NCBI GenBank assembly: GCA_023230795.1
Contig: JALNWR010000091.1
Coordinates: 1-10,535, forward strand
DNA from: Candidatus Cloacimonadota bacterium
Lineage (GTDB): Bacteria; Cloacimonadota; Cloacimonadia; Cloacimonadales; Cloacimonadaceae
Length of the DNA: 10,535 nt
Reading direction: 5' to 3'
In this document: positions 7,106-10,535 of the stretch, piece by piece
Layout of the letters: each line of letters starts with the position of its first letter
How positions within the stretch are numbered: the stretch's first letter is position 1
Notes under the pieces: model-generated
Told to the model about the DNA's origin: nothing
Databases searched by the model: none
The model's input: the letters and a program-made list of their open reading frames with translations, nothing else
Position numbers and translations under genes: made by a program

Positions 7106-9169
7106 ATGAAAAAGAAATATATAATCCTGCTGATCCTGATGGCTATGAGCACAATGCTTCTGGCTACAGACCCTTGGGGCGAGCCAGAGATTCTCTACAG
7201 CAGTATGACCGTGATGGCGCAAGTAAGCATCAACGGTTCTCCTGCTGTTACCGGTGATGTATTGGGAGCTTTTGTAAGTATAGACGGTGCAGATAATTTG
7301 CGCGGCAAGGCTGATGTAATGGTAGTGGATGGCGTAGCAGGCTGTCTGCTCATGATCTTTACGGAGACGAATGCAGAAGAGCTGCATTTCAGGGTCTGGG
7401 ACGCAAGTCTTCAGGCTCAATATGGGGCAGATCAGACCTTGCTTTCTGAGGTGGATGCCATTGTAGGAGAATATCCGAACAACCTGTACCAGATAAATGG
7501 CAGCAACCTGATCTTGACCCTAGACCCTTGGGAACAGCCTATGGTCTTGCCTGGCAGTATGTCTTTAATGGCAAAGGTGAACATCAACGATGTCCCTGCT
7601 ACTACGGATGACATCCTGGCTGCTTTTGTGATGGTGGATTCTGAAGAGCAATTGCGGGGGAAAGCGCCTTTGCATGTGATTGGCGAAGTCCCGGGCTGCC
7701 TTCTGCAGATCTTTACCATAAGTGCTGGAGAGGAAATTCACTTCAAAGTCTGGGACTACAGCGCCCAACAAATCCGGAGCTGCAACAATATCCTTTTTTC
7801 AGAGCCTGATGGCAATGTCGGAGACTATCCTGATAACATGTACTTTATCAACCCCGGCGGAGCTATCCAGCAGATACAGAAGCCCAATATCAGTCCCCCG
7901 GCTGGGGAATATAGTCTTTCTCCACAGATATTTATCTCTTGCGATCTGCCTGCAGCTACTATACGATATACCTTAGACGGCAGCAGTCCTACTGCCACTT
8001 CTGCCGAATTTGTCTCACCCTTTGTTTTGCCACAGGGTGTTACTACCACAGTCAAGGCTAAAGCCTTTTCGGATGGATGGTTTCCCAGCATGATTCGGTC
8101 TGTCACATATCAGGTGAATGGCCCTGCGGCTACTCCTGTATTCACTCCTGCCCAGGGAATATATACCTCTCCCCGAGCCGTGAGCATTGCTTGCTCCACC
8201 CCCCTGGCTCAGATCCGCTATACAACTAATGGGTCCAATCCTACTGAGACTTCAGACCTTTATGTCTCCCCCATTCATTTACCCAGCCATAGTTCCACCA
8301 CCATCAAAGCCTGGGCTTATCTGGTAAATTGGGAGCCCAGCAGCATTGCCACTGCTTCCTATGTGATCACGGGAACTGTGGCCAAGCCGACATTTACGCC
8401 CTCAGGAGGAGCGTTTTTGGACCCCGTTTTGGTCAGTATGAATTGCAGCAGCGCCGGAGCCCAAATCCGTTATACCATTGATGGCTCAGAGCCCGACTCT
8501 GCCTCCATCCTGTACAATACCCCTCTTCTGATCAGCAGTACCTGCACTCTGAAGGCAAGAGCTTTTCTAGAAGACTGGCAAACCAGCGACACCGCTATGG
8601 TGGTTTATACTATCGGCGAAAATGTAGCCGTTCCGTCCTTCGCTCCAGAGCCTGGAGGACATTATACCAATAGCATTGATGTGCAGATATTCTGCGCTAC
8701 AAACATGGCTCAAATCTATTATACCCTGGATGGTAGCGTTCCCACCGAAGGTTCCACCTTGTACAGCGCGCCTATTACCATCTCAGACAGCACCCTGGTA
8801 AGTGCCCGCGGATATTATCTGGATTATACTCCCAGTGCTGTAGCCACTGCTTTGTACACCTTTACGGTAAGCAATCCTACAGACTATCAGCTGCCAGAGC
8901 TGGGTGGCATCAAAGCAGCTTATCCCAATCCCTTCCAGGACAAGCTCAATATCTCTTTGCAAGTAAAAGATAGCTATCAAGACTATAAACTCAAGATCTA
9001 CAACGTCAAAGGTGCGTGCGTTCATACCAGACATGGCATTGCCAAAGGAAGCTTTGAACTAATCTGGAACGGTCGTGATGCCCAGGGAAGCAAACTGCCC
9101 AGCGGAATATACCTGCTACACTTTTCTACAAAGGATCAGCAGACTATCCGCCGGGTGATCCTGTATTAA
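7106..9169 (+). CDS. T9SS-exported protein with two LRGK domains and four chitobiase-C-like repeats
   Basis: A 687-aa secreted protein. The signal peptide is residues 1-20 (cleavage after MLLA). Two full LRGK domains follow at about 21-130 and 139-250. Each opens with a DPW motif followed by an SM motif, and contains GD(V)LGAFV or DDILAAFV, LRGK and F(R/K)VWD. Residues of about 258-590 are four tandem repeats of about 80 residues of the CHB_HEX_C/Fn3-associated type. The signature is IRYTLDGSSPT...S..Y..P.....TTVKA.AF....S......Y, and the third and fourth copies have SAGAQIRYTIDGSEPDSAS and MAQIYYTLDGSVPTEGS. A type A T9SS sorting tail closes the protein (about 595-687; AAYPNPF, LKIYNVKG, PSGIYLL). 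In known proteins such repeats sit beside glycosidases or other surface domains as beta-sandwich spacers or binding modules. No enzyme domain is present here. Last gene of the cluster, followed by a strong terminator. Confidence 0.9.
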   Translation: MKKKYIILLILMAMSTMLLATDPWGEPEILYSSMTVMAQVSINGSPAVTGDVLGAFVSIDGADNLRGKADVMVVDGVAGCLLMIFTETNAEELHFRVWDASLQAQYGADQTLLSEVDAIVGEYPNNLYQINGSNLILTLDPWEQPMVLPGSMSLMAKVNINDVPATTDDILAAFVMVDSEEQLRGKAPLHVIGEVPGCLLQIFTISAGEEIHFKVWDYSAQQIRSCNNILFSEPDGNVGDYPDNMYFINPGGAIQQIQKPNISPPAGEYSLSPQIFISCDLPAATIRYTLDGSSPTATSAEFVSPFVLPQGVTTTVKAKAFSDGWFPSMIRSVTYQVNGPAATPVFTPAQGIYTSPRAVSIACSTPLAQIRYTTNGSNPTETSDLYVSPIHLPSHSSTTIKAWAYLVNWEPSSIATASYVITGTVAKPTFTPSGGAFLDPVLVSMNCSSAGAQIRYTIDGSEPDSASILYNTPLLISSTCTLKARAFLEDWQTSDTAMVVYTIGENVAVPSFAPEPGGHYTNSIDVQIFCATNMAQIYYTLDGSVPTEGSTLYSAPITISDSTLVSARGYYLDYTPSAVATALYTFTVSNPTDYQLPELGGIKAAYPNPFQDKLNISLQVKDSYQDYKLKIYNVKGACVHTRHGIAKGSFELIWNGRDAQGSKLPSGIYLLHFSTKDQQTIRRVILY

Positions 9170-9190
9170 ACTTGAGTTTTTTTCAGATAA

Positions 9191-9218
9191 GGGGAGCTTT
9201 GTTTGCCTCCCTTTTTTT
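9191..9218 (+). terminator. Rho-independent terminator of the secreted-protein cluster
   Basis: GGGAG (9192-9196) pairs with CTCCC (9207-9211) and is followed by seven T at 9212-9218. It lies 22 bases after the stop of gene 3. No equally good terminator lies between genes 1, 2 and 3, which supports one transcript. Confidence 0.85.
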
Positions 9219-9224
9219 AGCATC

Positions 9225-9255
9225 AAAAAAGGGGATGCCAATAAAGACATCCCCC
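9225..9255 (-). terminator. Rho-independent terminator of nifJ
   Basis: Read on the minus strand, GGGGATG (complement of 9254-9248) pairs perfectly with CATCCCC (complement of 9237-9231) around a 10-base loop, then runs into six T (complement of 9230-9225). It lies about 32 bases beyond the nifJ stop. Together with the + strand terminator it insulates the two convergent units. Confidence 0.88.
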
Positions 9256-9286
9256 ATACCCTCAATAATGAGGCAAGTGCTTTTAT

Positions 9287-10535
9287 TTATTGTTCACTGA
9301 GTCTCTTATATTGCTCATAGCGTTCTGTGAAGAACTCCTGTGAGGCCTTTTCAAATTCCTCTGCTCTTTCCGGGAAGATTCTGTGCAGACGGCTGTAGCG
9401 ATTTTCGGTTTTGGTGAAGTCGCTAATGCTCATCTTGGGCTCTCTACTATCGAGAGTTAGTGGATTCTTTCCTTCCAGTTTGTTCAGCGGATTGTAGCGG
9501 TACAGCAGCCAGTATCCGGCTTCCACCGCAGCTTTTTCTTGTTTTTGAGTCATGGACATATCGATGCCGTGGTTTATGCAAGGGGCATAGGCAATCACTA
9601 TCGCAGGGCCGGGGTATTCCTCAGCTTCCTTGATGGCTTGCAAAGCCTGGTTTTTGTTTGCACCCATGGCGATAGAAGCCACATACACATAACCGTAGTT
9701 TATCATCATCATGCCGAGGTCTTTCTTGTTGGTAGCTTTTCCAGCTTCGGCAAAGCGGGCGATAGAGCCCATGGGAGTGGCTTTGGAGGCCTGTCCACCG
9801 GTGTTTGAATAAACTTCGGTGTCCATTACAAAGATCTTGATATTCTGGTTTGATGCCAGGACGTGATCCAATCCACCATAACCGATATCGTAAGCCCAGC
9901 CGTCTCCACCGATAGCCCAGATCGATTTCTCAATCAGGTAATCCTGAAGTTCGGTAACGCGGCGCAGAAGCTTTTCGCAGCCTTCGCAGGCTTTCTCAAT
10001 GGCTGTGGGCAGCATATCTTTGAGCTTGGCAGCGTTATCTTTGGCGGCCTGATCTACGGCGTCCCAATGCTCCAGAGAGTAGCGGATAGCTTCTTTGAGC
10101 TTGGCGTCGATCTCTTTCTCGATCAGAGCTTCCAAGGCCAGCTTCAGCTGTTTACGATGCGAATTTACAGCCAGGCGCATGCCAAAGCCATATTCGGCAT
10201 TGTCTTCAAAGAGGCTGTTTGCCCATGCGGGGCCTTTACCGTCTTTGTTTTTGGTGTAAGGCATGGTGGGGAATGTACCTCCCCAGATCGAAGAGCAACC
10301 CGTGGCATTGGCGATGATCATACGGTCTCCGTAAAGCTGCGTCAAAAGCTTGATATATGGAGTTTCGCCACAGCCAGCACAGGCACCGGAGAATTCCAGC
10401 AGAGGCTGTTTGAACTGGCTGCCTTTGACTGTAGTCTCTTTGAAATTCGCCATTACATCGCTGGGCAGGTTTTCAAAGAACTCGTAATTTTCTTTTTCGC
10501 CGGCTTCGCGCTCTTCATCGATTGGGCTCATCACC
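9287..10535 (-). CDS. nifJ: Pyruvate:ferredoxin (flavodoxin) oxidoreductase, C-terminal part
   Basis: The last 415 or so residues of a single-chain pyruvate:ferredoxin oxidoreductase, which is usually near 1,170-1,230 aa; the rest lies beyond the right edge. It makes acetyl-CoA and CO2 from pyruvate and CoA, reducing ferredoxin, in the cytoplasm. The visible part is the thiamine-diphosphate domain. Numbering from the window edge, the CxxC of GACAGCGETPY (C52, C55), C80 of NATGCSSIWGG and C319 of APCINHG match the four ligands known for the proximal [4Fe-4S] cluster. GGDGWAYDIGYGGLDH (about 209-224) with SNTGGQ (about 243-248) forms the diphosphate/Mg site. These key residues are intact. The reading frame stays open to the window edge, so any ATG or GTG there is internal. 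It points to fermentative or syntrophic anaerobic metabolism. The gene converges on the secreted-protein cluster and shares no control region with it. A 2-oxoacid paralogue with another substrate is possible but less likely. Confidence 0.95.
   Translation of the reverse strand, partial: VMSPIDEEREAGEKENYEFFENLPSDVMANFKETTVKGSQFKQPLLEFSGACAGCGETPYIKLLTQLYGDRMIIANATGCSSIWGGTFPTMPYTKNKDGKGPAWANSLFEDNAEYGFGMRLAVNSHRKQLKLALEALIEKEIDAKLKEAIRYSLEHWDAVDQAAKDNAAKLKDMLPTAIEKACEGCEKLLRRVTELQDYLIEKSIWAIGGDGWAYDIGYGGLDHVLASNQNIKIFVMDTEVYSNTGGQASKATPMGSIARFAEAGKATNKKDLGMMMINYGYVYVASIAMGANKNQALQAIKEAEEYPGPAIVIAYAPCINHGIDMSMTQKQEKAAVEAGYWLLYRYNPLNKLEGKNPLTLDSREPKMSISDFTKTENRYSRLHRIFPERAEEFEKASQEFFTERYEQYKRLSEQ

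Noticed and set aside
7103..7420. Minus-strand frame of 105 codons opposite gene 3
   Set aside because: It overlaps the signal peptide and first LRGK domain of gene 3 and looks like no protein family.
9171..9190. Possible decayed copy of the array repeat (TTGAGT then TTTCAGATA)
   Set aside because: Only two short matches with the hairpin part missing; a T-run makes such a match easy by chance.

Overview
The window most likely comes from an uncultured anaerobic bacterium of the Fibrobacterota-Chlorobiota-Bacteroidota (FCB) superphylum. Candidatus Cloacimonadota is my best guess. This rests on three adjacent secreted proteins ending in type A T9SS sorting tails (YPNPF ... SGIY), on fibronectin-III and choice-of-anchor J architectures typical of that group, and on a neighbouring single-chain pyruvate:ferredoxin oxidoreductase. 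It is an inference from protein style; no rRNA or other marker gene is present.

Layout. Bases 1-238 hold the end of an array of five related repeats with a shared 19-base core. They are separated by 22-25-base variable stretches, and each carries a small hairpin. Bases 239-378 are non-coding, with a terminator-like stem remnant, a candidate promoter (TTGACA at 299) and a leader inverted repeat. A possible 46-codon membrane peptide (379-519) overlaps the first large gene by ATGA. Then come three large genes on the + strand: 516-3623, 3728-7087 and 7106-9169. A + strand terminator and a - strand terminator lie between 9191 and 9255, and the 3' part of nifJ runs on the - strand from 9287 out of the window.

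How the genes relate. The three large genes look like one operon of T9SS cargo. Each product has a signal peptide, no recognisable complete catalytic domain and a sorting tail. They share a roughly 105-residue domain of no name known to me, recognised by DPxGxP...SM...GDxLxAFV...LRGK...FxxWD. It occurs four times in full and twice in shorter form. Genes 1 and 2 also share a whole C-terminal cassette (LRGK domain, two GWNL/PGNPY repeats, short LRG domain, sorting tail) behind unrelated N-terminal regions: two choice-of-anchor J domains in gene 1, and a probable beta-propeller in gene 2. Gene 3 joins two LRGK domains to four chitobiase-C-terminal-like repeats. The best reading is a set of surface or secreted binding proteins, perhaps acting together on polymers or at the cell surface; the ligand is unknown. 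The nifJ gene is central anaerobic metabolism and appears unrelated in function.
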